The position numbers and the translations under genes are program-made. From a virus, in the IMG/VR virus record IMGVR_UViG_3300017760_000001, positions 62,001 to 126,000 of that record: a stretch of 64,000 bases of DNA, one strand, 5' to 3'. The notes beneath the pieces are model-generated. The model ran no database searches and had not been told where the DNA came from. It saw nothing but the letters and a program-made list of their open reading frames with translations. Below are positions 45,231 to 51,850 of the stretch, one piece after another. How positions within the stretch are numbered: position 1 is the stretch's first letter; the number at the start of each line of letters is the position of its first letter.

Positions 45231-46157
45231 CTAGTCTGCTTGTGCCATTTTGGCAAAGTAAGATAGTGTGTCGTCCTCATCATCAGATGATGCAGACTCA
45301 ATCGCAGGCTCTGGAGCCGATACGATTTCTGGTTCCGATGCACTAGTAGCAGGAGCCGCTTCCGCAGATTGCGATAACGCCTCATTCTTCATAGTAGCAC
45401 CTTCACCTACCGAATGACCCAACACAAGTTGTAGACGTGAATTCAGTTCGTCATATGACTTGTATTGTTTCGGATCAACAAACTCCGCAAGGTCGTGGAG
45501 TTGATTGTAAGTCGCCTCTAGTTTAACTTCATCAGCATCAAACAATGCAGACTGTGATTTAAACTCAGATTTGTCATAGTTACGATATCCCGCCACATTG
45601 CGAATCTTCAACTGGAAATCTGCACCAGTCCAAAAGTCGAATGGGTTTACTGGTTCTTCGCCAGGGAATTGTGGTTGCATAACGTCCATCAACTTATCAA
45701 AGATCTTCTTACCATACTCGTACAAGAATACTTTACCCTCGTTCGATGGGTTAGAAGGATCAGACACTACAAGAATGTTTGATACGTAATGGAGTCTACG
45801 CTTTTGTTTACGAGCAGTTTCTTTATCATCCTCGTTACCAGAGTTCCACAGACGTGAGTTCAACTCACCGACTGGATCTTTCTGTCCGATTGATGTCAAA
45901 GACTTTTCGATGTACCATTGACCAGTTGGGCCTTTAAACCCATGATCCCAGTAACGTTCCCAAGGTAGTTCCTGTCCTTCCATTGCTGGAAGAAAACGAA
46001 TGACAGCATAACCGTTACCAGCGTCATCGACAGTTGGTTTCCATTTGCGTTCGTCATCGTATTTGTTTTTGGTTTTCTGGCCACCAGATACTTCTTGTGC
46101 AGCTGAAACCAGTTTAGAGATATCGGTTCTACCCGACTTTAGATTTGAAAAAGACAT
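45231..46157 (-). CDS. 32: Single-stranded DNA-binding protein gp32
   Basis: 308 residues (T4: 301). It coats ssDNA in replication and recombination and recruits gp59, gp43 and UvsX. The start at 46157 (MSFSNLKSGRTDISKLVSAA, AAAGGA 8 nt upstream) is preferred over an upstream in-frame ATG, which would overlap the promoter. The core has YAVIRFLPAMEGQELPWERY and FLYEYGKKIFDKLMDVMQPQ; the C-terminal tail is acidic (SSDDEDDTLSYFAKM), as needed for partner binding. The T4 zinc-ribbon Cys residues are absent: the matching segment WYIEKSLTSIGQKDPVGELN holds none. The gene ends at the UUCG terminator and has early and late promoters. Confidence 0.95.
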   Translation of the reverse strand: MSFSNLKSGRTDISKLVSAAQEVSGGQKTKNKYDDERKWKPTVDDAGNGYAVIRFLPAMEGQELPWERYWDHGFKGPTGQWYIEKSLTSIGQKDPVGELNSRLWNSGNEDDKETARKQKRRLHYVSNILVVSDPSNPSNEGKVFLYEYGKKIFDKLMDVMQPQFPGEEPVNPFDFWTGADFQLKIRNVAGYRNYDKSEFKSQSALFDADEVKLEATYNQLHDLAEFVDPKQYKSYDELNSRLQLVLGHSVGEGATMKNEALSQSAEAAPATSASEPEIVSAPEPAIESASSDDEDDTLSYFAKMAQAD

Positions 46158-46224
46158 ATTGTTTTCCTTTATATTTACAGAGTATTTACAGTTTATCCAA
46201 ATGTTGCTCATAATGTAAGACAGT

Positions 46225-46254
46225 ATTATAACACATATAGTATTCATGTGTCAA
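46225..46254 (-). promoter_or_regulatory. Sigma-70 type promoter for gp32
   Basis: TTGACA (46249-46254) and TATAAT (46225-46230), both perfect, spaced 18 bases, giving a leader of roughly 60 nt. It probably gives early or middle expression by unmodified host polymerase. Confidence 0.85.
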
Positions 46255-46258
46255 GCAT

Positions 46259-46266
46259 TATTTATA
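46259..46266 (-). promoter_or_regulatory. T4-type late promoter upstream of gp32
   Basis: Perfect TATAAATA just upstream of, and nearly touching, the sigma-70 -35 box. It overlaps the stop of the oxygenase gene. Late transcripts would carry about 95 nt of leader. Confidence 0.75.
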
Positions 46267-46774
46267 ATTTTGGGTAATCTAACCACGCAACCGCAACAAT
46301 GCGAGTTCCCTTTTCTACAGGTGAAGCTTCATGCCAAAGATTAGATCTAAATATTACGGTATCGCCGACTTCCTGTCTGGGAATACTATATTTGTTTTTT
46401 GGGTCATCCCCATATATCCTTAAACCTTCGCCAACAAAATCATCAGATAATCTAAGAACCGTAGTAGTAGACCAATACCTGCGAAAGCTATCATCGCTAG
46501 ATTCATCGAGATGAATTTTAAATTTATCACCTTCCTCATACAACAATAAGTCCAGTTGACTAACCTTACAACCCATACCTACCCAGTCTTCTAATTGTTC
46601 ACAAAATTCTGGATACAATCTATAATGAGACTGAAACGTTTTACTAGTACGAACATCGCTATATGGGTTATTACCAGTTACTTTAGACTGGTTGGAACCC
46701 CAGATTCTAGAAAGACATTCTTCAGCCATCTCCTCTAAGATATCAGAATCTATAACCTTACCTACTTTATACAT
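46262..46774 (-). CDS. Fe(II)/2-oxoglutarate dioxygenase, prolyl 4-hydroxylase type
   Basis: 170 residues. The metal triad is clear: H88-x-D90 in KFKIHLDESS and H148 in SNLWHEASPV; R158 in KGTRIVAVAW would bind 2-oxoglutarate. GEGLRIYGDD and GDTVIFRSN complete the jelly-roll pattern. Such enzymes hydroxylate proteins, nucleic acids or small molecules and are frequent in marine T4-like phages, but the target here is unknown. It lies between gp33 and gp32 and overlaps gp33 by 8 bases. Confidence 0.85.
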   Translation of the reverse strand: MYKVGKVIDSDILEEMAEECLSRIWGSNQSKVTGNNPYSDVRTSKTFQSHYRLYPEFCEQLEDWVGMGCKVSQLDLLLYEEGDKFKIHLDESSDDSFRRYWSTTTVLRLSDDFVGEGLRIYGDDPKNKYSIPRQEVGDTVIFRSNLWHEASPVEKGTRIVAVAWLDYPKL

Positions 46775-47018
46775 CCAAAGTATTTACCTTAGGCAAAAAG
46801 TTGAGATCCATCGCTTCCTTCTCAAGATTCTCAGTAATAGAAGGCGAGAGATATTTCTTGATATCTTCGATCTCTATATTGTTTTGTTCACACAACCAAA
46901 CAATTGCATCAAGGTAGGACATTCCATTCATCCGTACTGCCGTCTCCACCATCTTCGAAAACTTCTTCTTGTTCAGGAAGTTCTCTTTTGTAGGTTCTTC
47001 TTGGTTCGTTGTTACCAT
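46767..47018 (-). CDS. 33: Late transcription co-activator gp33-like
   Basis: 83 residues (T4 gp33: 112). gp33 links RNA polymerase to the sliding clamp so that gp55 can use late promoters. MSYLDAIVWLCEQNNIEIED followed by KKYLSPSITENLEKEAMDLN and NFLPK is the pattern I know from gp33 homologues. Location near gp32 agrees with T4. I take the ATG at 47018, which has a GAGGA site 9 nt upstream; the ATG at 47027 has none at proper distance. This start overlaps the upstream gene by 110 bases, unusually long. The assignment is from pattern memory and the abundance of TATAAATA in this window. Confidence 0.7.
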   Translation of the reverse strand: MVTTNQEEPTKENFLNKKKFSKMVETAVRMNGMSYLDAIVWLCEQNNIEIEDIKKYLSPSITENLEKEAMDLNFLPKVNTLDV

Positions 47019-47475
47019 ACCATTCATTCCTCAGTTCTTGAGTCCACACCTGTGCTATATCTGGGTAGTACGTACCGATAGATCGTTTTGGTGTGCCGTC
47101 TGGATAGTATGCCATAGTTAAACAAATAGTTTTCATTGTACCCTCACGATTACGTCCATAACGACTGTCTTGATATATCCCACTAGACAGGTATGACTTC
47201 AAGTTTTTCAAATAGACATCAAGGATCTGATATTCATGACGTTCGTCCTTATCTTTCGATAAACGATTTCGTTTCTTGGAACTAACTTCGGAGGTAAGTT
47301 CTTTTACCCACCCCCGAACCTTCTTCCAATGGATAGGACTGTCTTCGTCCATCTCCAACAAATCTGGATGAACAGATGCAGATCCATCGTGTCCTCTTTT
47401 TTCACGAGCGATTCGCAAACGCTCCGCAGCTGCAAGTCGCTGTTCTTCGGTCATTGGTTTGCGTTTCTTTTTCAT
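46909..47475 (-). CDS. Unknown basic protein (188 aa)
   Basis: Starts MKKKRKPMTEEQRLAAAERL and remains charged and helical for 80 residues, then has a compact part (MKTICLTMAYYPDGTPKRSI, QVWTQELRNEWY). The Lys/Arg-rich start suggests nucleic-acid binding. T4 has gp59 (helicase loader) near gp32-gp33, but I see no resemblance. The acidic C terminus (EEVFEDGGDGSTDEW) is encoded in the stretch shared with gp33 and may be constrained by it. Confidence 0.6.
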   Translation of the reverse strand: MKKKRKPMTEEQRLAAAERLRIAREKRGHDGSASVHPDLLEMDEDSPIHWKKVRGWVKELTSEVSSKKRNRLSKDKDERHEYQILDVYLKNLKSYLSSGIYQDSRYGRNREGTMKTICLTMAYYPDGTPKRSIGTYYPDIAQVWTQELRNEWYGNNEPRRTYKRELPEQEEVFEDGGDGSTDEWNVLP

Positions 47476-47479
47476 ATCT

Positions 47480-47752
47480 TTACTCGATTGGCATAAAAGT
47501 TAAAAGAGAGTCCATACGGAATGATCGCCATTCTTTGATCACTAAGTCGAATACTCGAACAGTCTCATTACCACCTACAGACTGATCAACACTCTTACCG
47601 CTCTTAGGAACGTTCTCTTCGGGAATTAAATCGAAATCAAGAGTTGCTTTCATCTCACGTACACCACCATCTTTTACTTTGGTGAACGATAGATCAACCA
47701 TACCATCTTGAAGCATTTCGACCACTTCATCTTTACTATATTCTACTACCAT
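47480..47752 (-). CDS. SH3-like beta-barrel protein, WYL_2/DUF2693 type
   Basis: 90 residues. The start (SKDEVVEMLQDGMVDLSFTK) followed by REMKATLDFDLIP and a C-terminal VRVFDLVIKEWRSFRMDSL fits the small DUF2693 (WYL_2) family common in T4-like phages. The role is unknown; a regulatory or nucleic-acid-binding role is sometimes suggested. It is 4 bases upstream of the 188-residue gene. Confidence 0.65.
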   Translation of the reverse strand: MVVEYSKDEVVEMLQDGMVDLSFTKVKDGGVREMKATLDFDLIPEENVPKSGKSVDQSVGGNETVRVFDLVIKEWRSFRMDSLLTFMPIE

Positions 47753-47766
47753 TATATATCTCCAGT

Positions 47767-48147
47767 TTATTTATCTTTAGGTTTTTCATTAAACTTACCT
47801 TCATGTAGATCATTCAACCATTCATCAGTTTGATCAACATAACAAATAGCGCTCTCTAAAATGTTTAATTGTTTCTCATGAGTTTCACACTGTTCTTTAG
47901 TAAGTAGTTCATCAGCACTTTTAACATCTTTATTTTTCATATACCAATTCAAGTGGTTGACATAGAGTCCATGCAATACATCAGAACAAATAGCTTCATA
48001 TATAATTTGATCATCAACTTCTGGAAAAGAAGTTGGATCAAGATTTTTAAAAGCATGTAAACCAGAAGATTTATTTTGTTTAACATCTTCTTCGGTTACT
48101 ATTGGTTCGCCTTTACTGTCACCCTTGGTTGCTTTAGATTTTGCCAT
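47767..48147 (-). CDS. Unknown acidic helical protein (126 aa)
   Basis: Starts MAKSKATKGDSKGEPIVTEE. A lysine-rich, probably disordered first 30 residues precede helices (DQIIYEAICSDVLHGLYVNH; ETHEKQLNILESAICYVDQT). No recognised motif. It is one base downstream of the next gene in a continuous early cluster. Confidence 0.5.
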   Translation of the reverse strand: MAKSKATKGDSKGEPIVTEEDVKQNKSSGLHAFKNLDPTSFPEVDDQIIYEAICSDVLHGLYVNHLNWYMKNKDVKSADELLTKEQCETHEKQLNILESAICYVDQTDEWLNDLHEGKFNEKPKDK

Positions 48148-48148
48148 T

Positions 48149-48361
48149 TTAAATTTCCCCTATGCGAGTATTTTCAAGTACGTCACCAAAGTGTGCCTTC
48201 GCATAGTCTTCTGCATCACTCCAGTGTATTTCGGACATGTCATCGAACTTCTCGACAGATGCCACTAATCTATCAACTTTCTTCTCATGCAACTTTGCGC
48301 TTTGGATTTTCTCCGCAGCTGCTTTGATCATCGCATAACGTTGAACTTTATTTATTGCCAT
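48149..48361 (-). CDS. Small unknown helical protein (70 aa)
   Basis: Starts MAINKVQRYAMIKAAAEKIQ at 48361, chosen because GGAG lies 8 nt upstream; in-frame ATGs further up would overlap the peptidase gene. It is helical and charged, ending DYAKAHFGDVLENTRIGEI. Function unknown. Confidence 0.55.
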   Translation of the reverse strand: MAINKVQRYAMIKAAAEKIQSAKLHEKKVDRLVASVEKFDDMSEIHWSDAEDYAKAHFGDVLENTRIGEI

Positions 48362-48362
48362 T

Positions 48363-48776
48363 CTAAATCTCCAATTCATCAAATGGGAAACAATCAAGAA
48401 ATAGATCACGTTCTAGTTTATACGCCTCTATCTCCCACGGTTGATCTTTATATTTAAACTCAGATGCGTTGTTACCTTTCCATGCGAAACCACCTTCACA
48501 CGTCAACTCTCCACGTAGGAACTGTCGAGCATGAACCATCTCATGTGCAAGTGCCTGCATCTGTCTCATAAAACTTTTATCTTTGGTTCCGATACTTACA
48601 AACACTTCAGTGTCATCACCAATACAAAGTCCGTCAGCCTCATCATCAAGTACAGACTTGAACTTGACATTGACTAGTCGAGCAGTAAATCGATGGATCT
48701 TCAAAGCGACCATCAGATTATTCACATACTGATCAACGATTTTTTTCTTTGCGTGACGACCTTCAATAAAATACAT
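48363..48776 (-). CDS. SprT/gluzincin-like metallopeptidase
   Basis: 137 residues. LAHEMVHARQFLRGEL contains the zinc-binding H78-E-x-x-H82 with Glu79 as the catalytic base; E115 or E117 in QPWEIEAYKLE could be the third ligand. The N-terminal half shows short strands (FTARLVNVKF; TEVFVSIGT) as in minimal zincins. The substrate is unknown; small metallopeptidases of this kind are common in T4-like marine phages. It is the first gene behind a perfect sigma-70 promoter. Confidence 0.75.
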   Translation of the reverse strand: MYFIEGRHAKKKIVDQYVNNLMVALKIHRFTARLVNVKFKSVLDDEADGLCIGDDTEVFVSIGTKDKSFMRQMQALAHEMVHARQFLRGELTCEGGFAWKGNNASEFKYKDQPWEIEAYKLERDLFLDCFPFDELEI

Positions 48777-48801
48777 GTACTATCCTCATTAACAGAATGT
48801 C

Positions 48802-48830
48802 ATTATAGAACATCTGTCAACATTTGTCAA
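48802..48830 (-). promoter_or_regulatory. Sigma-70 type promoter (peptidase gene)
   Basis: TTGACA at 48825-48830, TATAAT at 48802-48807, 17-base spacer; both boxes perfect. The leader is about 20 nt before the ATG at 48776. Confidence 0.88.
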
Positions 48831-48833
48831 GCG

Positions 48834-49127
48834 TTATCTGCCAATATCTTCAACATTTTTTCTACTGATTACTTGATACGCACCTTTGTTATATGCAGGG
48901 GCGATAGTATAACCAGAAGATATATCGATACGTTCTTCTCTAGAAAGTGTTTCATTAGATTTACTTTGTACAGTATCAGAGGCGCTCGGATAGTCCTGTG
49001 TGTCTCGCCTGAATGATGCCTCAGGTGTGTACGGTTTGAACTCAGACTTATGGGTCTTAGACTTGCCCCATGCGTTATACGACTTCTTACGCCCGTTCGG
49101 GTAGTGTCTCATACTGCCGTGAATCAT
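48834..49127 (-). CDS. Unknown basic protein (97 aa)
   Basis: Starts MIHGSMRHYPNGRKKSYNAW with GGAG 9 nt upstream. Rich in Lys, Arg, Tyr and Ser with no hydrophobic core, so probably disordered or nucleic-acid binding. Similar "HYPNGRKKSYNAWGK" starts occur in marine T4-like phages as I recall, without function. It overlaps the previous gene by 41 bases. Confidence 0.5.
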   Translation of the reverse strand: MIHGSMRHYPNGRKKSYNAWGKSKTHKSEFKPYTPEASFRRDTQDYPSASDTVQSKSNETLSREERIDISSGYTIAPAYNKGAYQVISRKNVEDIGR

Positions 49128-49245
49128 CTAGATATTCTCCAGTCTTCTTGGACTCTTTCTTCTTGTCCGTGTGAGTATCAGGTTTGTGGTACTTATCCAT
49201 ATTTCTTTTAACAGGGTTCTTACGATACTGTGTTTTGTTTTTCAT
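49087..49245 (-). CDS. Small basic protein (52 aa)
   Basis: Starts MKNKTQYRKNPVKRNMDKYH. The ATG at 49245 shares a TAATG with the stop of the membrane peptide upstream, which supports this start over a longer in-frame reading. Lys/Arg-rich; no recognised motif. Confidence 0.5.
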   Translation of the reverse strand: MKNKTQYRKNPVKRNMDKYHKPDTHTDKKKESKKTGEYLDDSRQYETLPERA

Positions 49246-49388
49246 TAGTGACAATGACCATTCAAGTGATAACCGACCAATGCTCCTAAAGCAAAGATCA
49301 TCCAATCCATAACGAAATGGAAAGAGAAGGCCAAAAGCAGAATCTCTTTCCAATGTTTGGAACAAACTTCCCTATATTTTTTAAACAT
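49245..49388 (-). CDS. Small membrane protein (47 aa)
   Basis: Starts MFKKYREVCSKHWKEI, then a hydrophobic helix (LLLAFSFHFVMDWMIFALGA, LVGYHL) and ends NGHCH. One membrane span with the basic N terminus inside is predicted. The ATG overlaps the stop of the upstream 44-residue gene, and its TAA overlaps the next ATG. No ribosome site is visible, so coupling or the nearby promoter must account for expression. Confidence 0.55.
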   Translation of the reverse strand: MFKKYREVCSKHWKEILLLAFSFHFVMDWMIFALGALVGYHLNGHCH

Positions 49389-49515
49389 CCGATGTATCGA
49401 TCATGATTATATCATACTCACCCGAAGATGTCAACCTTTCCATCTCGGACAAGGCAACACGCAAATCTTCATGAACGGAAATCACATTACTATCAGCATC
49501 GACTAACCTAATCAT
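49381..49515 (-). CDS. Small unknown protein (44 aa)
   Basis: Starts MIRLVDADSNVISVHEDL and ends GEYDIIMIDTSDV. The ATG overlaps the previous stop by 8 bases and its end overlaps the next start by 8, so it fits the chain of coupled genes. A perfect promoter lies inside it. Confidence 0.4.
   Translation of the reverse strand: MIRLVDADSNVISVHEDLRVALSEMERLTSSGEYDIIMIDTSDV
49406..49434 (-). promoter_or_regulatory. Sigma-70 type promoter inside a small gene
   Basis: TTGACA at 49429-49434, TATAAT at 49406-49411, 17-base spacer. It would serve the membrane peptide at 49388 and the genes that follow, with a leader of only about 10 nt. The bases also encode part of the 44-residue gene. Confidence 0.7.
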
Positions 49516-49657
49516 CTAGTTTGTTACCATAGTAATCGTGAGTACCAGCTTCGTGATTCTTACGTCTTTCTTTAGCTTCGTGAACTGCAGCTATGGAACC
49601 CATAACTCCAAAGAAAACCAACCAACAAGCAATAAAAACAACTATAAACTCTACCAT
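49508..49657 (-). CDS. Small membrane protein (49 aa)
   Basis: Starts MVEFIVVFIACWLVFFGV with one predicted membrane helix (residues 3-24), then a charged tail (HEAKERRKNHEAGTHDYYG). A perfect AAGGAGG lies 7 nt before the ATG, the best ribosome site in the region, so this very short gene is credible. TAATG joins it to the upstream gene. Confidence 0.65.
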   Translation of the reverse strand: MVEFIVVFIACWLVFFGVMGSIAAVHEAKERRKNHEAGTHDYYGNKLDD

Positions 49658-50070
49658 TACGCAACCTCCTTATGTGATACGTGGTATTCTGAACGATCGC
49701 CTTTCGGCATCATGACGAACGACTCCTTACTACCCTCTCTGAGGGGTAACTCCCTCTCAGCAACAAAGTTGCCATAGAAGTTACGAGTGATGAAGTATGG
49801 AGACTCCCACGACTCCCACGGAGTCTCGTCACGGTCTACAATAGACCAGTCAAGAATAAACTCTTGATAAGACTCGTTACTATCCTCAATCAGAGGACGA
49901 AGGGCCTCGACAAGATCCTTCGCATCATCTTGCGAGTGATCGAAGTCAAGAACGTAGGTGTTACCACCTTTGTTCTTCCAACGTTGTGGACATTCACCCT
50001 GTCCGTCCCAATCATGGGCGCCATAGTTTTCACGACACTGGGTCTCGATTACTAAACGAAGTCTTGCCAT
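49657..50070 (-). CDS. Conserved unknown early protein (137 aa)
   Basis: Starts MARLRLVIETQCRENYGAHD; the following WDGQGECPQRWKNKGGNTYV is a block I have seen in many marine phage early proteins, function unknown. The ATG at 50070 is preferred because the longer in-frame reading would begin inside the -10 box of its own promoter; GAGAGAG precedes it. Confidence 0.6.
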   Translation of the reverse strand: MARLRLVIETQCRENYGAHDWDGQGECPQRWKNKGGNTYVLDFDHSQDDAKDLVEALRPLIEDSNESYQEFILDWSIVDRDETPWESWESPYFITRNFYGNFVAERELPLREGSKESFVMMPKGDRSEYHVSHKEVA

Positions 50071-50103
50071 ATCAAATCTCTCTCTATCATCAATTAAGTA
50101 ACT

Positions 50104-50132
50104 ATTATATGCCATTGGGCAACAATTGTCAA
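50104..50132 (-). promoter_or_regulatory. Sigma-70 type promoter
   Basis: TTGACA at 50127-50132, TATAAT at 50104-50109, 17-base spacer, leader of about 27 nt. Its -35 overlaps the end of the upstream gene. Confidence 0.88.
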
Positions 50133-50314
50133 GCGTTTATTTTAATAAACTTTCTACGTGACTTAGACCATTGCTTCTTAGGTTTCTTGAACATGATCTC
50201 TTCAGTAGTGTTCCGTTTGATGTAACCAGCCAGTTGTCCAGCTGAGTTAACAATGTATGTGTGATTGGGAATGTTATGGTCACCCCAATCGGTGACCTCT
50301 TGTAAGTATTCCAT
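50129..50314 (-). CDS. Unknown basic protein (61 aa)
   Basis: Starts MEYLQEVTDWGDHNIPNHTY and ends in a Lys-rich tail (KKPKKQWSKSRRKFIKI). Its start shares a base with the stop of the upstream gene. No recognised motif. Confidence 0.5.
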   Translation of the reverse strand: MEYLQEVTDWGDHNIPNHTYIVNSAGQLAGYIKRNTTEEIMFKKPKKQWSKSRRKFIKINA

Positions 50315-50613
50315 TATGATCTCTTCTTACGTGGTTTGAAACCAAGGGTTTCCATTGCACCAACTGGAGTATCTTTTTCACTCAGTTCTTTGTACTGTTC
50401 AACAGTAGCATTCTTCACTAGGAAGTTAACCCACGACTTCCAAGGTTTTGAACCGTACTTGAATCGTGCAATGAACGTGCGTTCTGGCATACCGTGCCAA
50501 GATGGGTGACAGTTCGGAGACACTTGCTCCATAGTACGTGAACCTTCGAACGCACCTTGATACATCAGGTACATACCGTCCCAACTGAACTTCTCTTTAT
50601 CAAATCTAGTCAT
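50314..50613 (-). CDS. Unknown early protein (99 aa)
   Basis: Starts MTRFDKEKFSWDGMYLMYQG with GAGAGAAG before the ATG; upstream in-frame starts would lie in the promoter. The centre (RTFIARFKYGSKPWKSWVNF, LVKNATVEQYKEL) is a compact alpha/beta part with no named family that I recognise. Confidence 0.55.
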   Translation of the reverse strand: MTRFDKEKFSWDGMYLMYQGAFEGSRTMEQVSPNCHPSWHGMPERTFIARFKYGSKPWKSWVNFLVKNATVEQYKELSEKDTPVGAMETLGFKPRKKRS

Positions 50614-50644
50614 AATCTTCTCTCTTCTCATTATCAATACAAGT

Positions 50645-50673
50645 ATTATACATGATGAAACATGTTTTGTCAA
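50645..50673 (-). promoter_or_regulatory. Sigma-70 type promoter, divergent from late genes
   Basis: TTGACA at 50668-50673, TATAAT at 50645-50650, 17-base spacer. It fires leftward from the 115-base gap that also holds two rightward late elements. Confidence 0.88.
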
Positions 50674-50685
50674 CACTTATTTTCA

Positions 50686-50693
50686 TATAAATA
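50686..50693 (+). promoter_or_regulatory. T4-type late promoter
   Basis: Perfect TATAAATA, 43 bases before the ATG at 50729; the leader would include AAAGG about 13 nt before the start. Confidence 0.75.
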
Positions 50694-50715
50694 AAGGGGT
50701 AATTTAGATAAAAGG

Positions 50716-50723
50716 TATAAATA
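50716..50723 (+). promoter_or_regulatory. Late promoter abutting the start codon at 50729
   Basis: Second perfect TATAAATA, ending 5 nt before the ATG, so a transcript from it would be leaderless or nearly so, as at 40757-40764. Confidence 0.6.
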
Positions 50724-50728
50724 ACACT

Positions 50729-50992
50729 ATGAGTAACGAACTATTCGATTTTGGGTTTACCCTAGTAGATGAGAACGAACTGGAGGTTGTGCAACAGGCG
50801 CAAGCAACAGTCACGTCTGCATCATCGTCCGTAGAAGAAACCCAAGCAAAACTAGACAATTTGTATAACGCAATTCAACCATTGTTAAACAATCTAAAGA
50901 TGAACCCAGAGAAAGAATACATTCTGTGGCCTAATCGTACCGAGAAGATTGAACAATTTGAAGATCACATTCAAGGTATCTACAAAGGTTAA
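50729..50992 (+). CDS. Unknown late helical protein (87 aa)
   Basis: Starts MSNELFDFGFTLVDENELEV; a helix with coiled-coil character follows (SSVEETQAKLDNLYNAIQPL), then EYILWPNRTEKIEQFEDHI. Family not recognised, though the last block looks conserved. Tandem late promoters suggest a virion or assembly protein. The next gene starts 3 bases after its stop. Confidence 0.6.
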   Translation: MSNELFDFGFTLVDENELEVVQQAQATVTSASSSVEETQAKLDNLYNAIQPLLNNLKMNPEKEYILWPNRTEKIEQFEDHIQGIYKG

Positions 50993-50995
50993 TTC

Positions 50996-51850
50996 ATGCC
51001 AACAGAACACATAATAGTCAAGAATCGTATAACATCTAATGAAATTAAAGAGATTGATCCTGATCTACTTGAATTTACGTACCTCTATCTGAATGGCAGA
51101 ATTATCCGTCAGAGTGCCAGAACTGGTTATGATGTAACGTTCAAGGATGAGAGTGCAGAATGTAATCTTGTAAATGAGATGATAGATCTGTGTCCTGACT
51201 ATTGTAATTTTTTATTGTCTCGTAGATACAAAAATATTTTGTTTATTACGCACATGGACATCCATGAAACAAAATGGTATAAAGACGGTCGCCCAAAACA
51301 AGATATTTCAGATGAAACACTAAAGTTTGGACACCCCCCCTCTAAAATTCCAAATAAAAATTATCCTGACTTGGATAAGATTATACACTTCATTCCAGTT
51401 TTTATGGAACACTGGGATTTTGAAACTTTTTATAAAGTTGACCGACCAATGCAACCAAGATATTCTGGGACATTACATGAAATTTATGACAGGTTTGATG
51501 TTAAAAGTGCATCATCTAGTTGTCAATATGAACACGGCTCAAAAGATTGGAATTTAAGAAACCCCGAAGATTCTAAATATGATGCTGTGGTTTTTCTAAA
51601 CATACCATCAAAAGATAACAAATCTTTTTCATTAGAAAACATTAAACCTGTATTTGATAACTACGTCAGTAGTAACTGTGAGTTTGTTGACATCTGGGAC
51701 GGTGATAAGACTGGAAGATTTGAAGGCGATAAAAAATTATCTATTAAAGGCAATGTGTCTGAGGCAATAGTTTTAAAACATGTGAGTGAAAATAAAGAAT
51801 TGAGTGATCTGGATAATTTTTTAAATAATCACATTAGTGTCTACAAATAA
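50996..51850 (+). CDS. Unknown late protein (284 aa)
   Basis: Starts MPTEHIIVKNRITSNEIKEI. Segments such as LLSRRYKNILFITHMDIHET and YDAVVFLNIPSKDNKSFSLE alternate strands and helices. AT-rich compared with its neighbours, which may mark a recent gain. No catalytic motif recognised. It is co-transcribed with the 87-residue gene and converges on the kinase gene with no spacer. Confidence 0.5.
   Translation: MPTEHIIVKNRITSNEIKEIDPDLLEFTYLYLNGRIIRQSARTGYDVTFKDESAECNLVNEMIDLCPDYCNFLLSRRYKNILFITHMDIHETKWYKDGRPKQDISDETLKFGHPPSKIPNKNYPDLDKIIHFIPVFMEHWDFETFYKVDRPMQPRYSGTLHEIYDRFDVKSASSSCQYEHGSKDWNLRNPEDSKYDAVVFLNIPSKDNKSFSLENIKPVFDNYVSSNCEFVDIWDGDKTGRFEGDKKLSIKGNVSEAIVLKHVSENKELSDLDNFLNNHISVYK

Noticed and set aside
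46909-47475. Helicase loader gp59
   Set aside because: Position near gp32 and gp33 suggested it, but size, charge pattern and sequence do not resemble gp59.
47768-47775. GATAAATA on the minus strand as a late promoter for the gene at 47480-47752
   Set aside because: One mismatch at the first base and it lies in the last codons of the upstream gene; not enough to claim.
49246-49365. Longer N terminus for the 52-aa basic gene
   Set aside because: The extension is the wrong-frame image of the 47-aa membrane gene; TAATG coupling supports the short form.
50071-50115. Longer N terminus (MAYNSYLIDD) for the gene at 49657-50070
   Set aside because: The upstream ATG lies within the -10 box region, ahead of the predicted transcription start.
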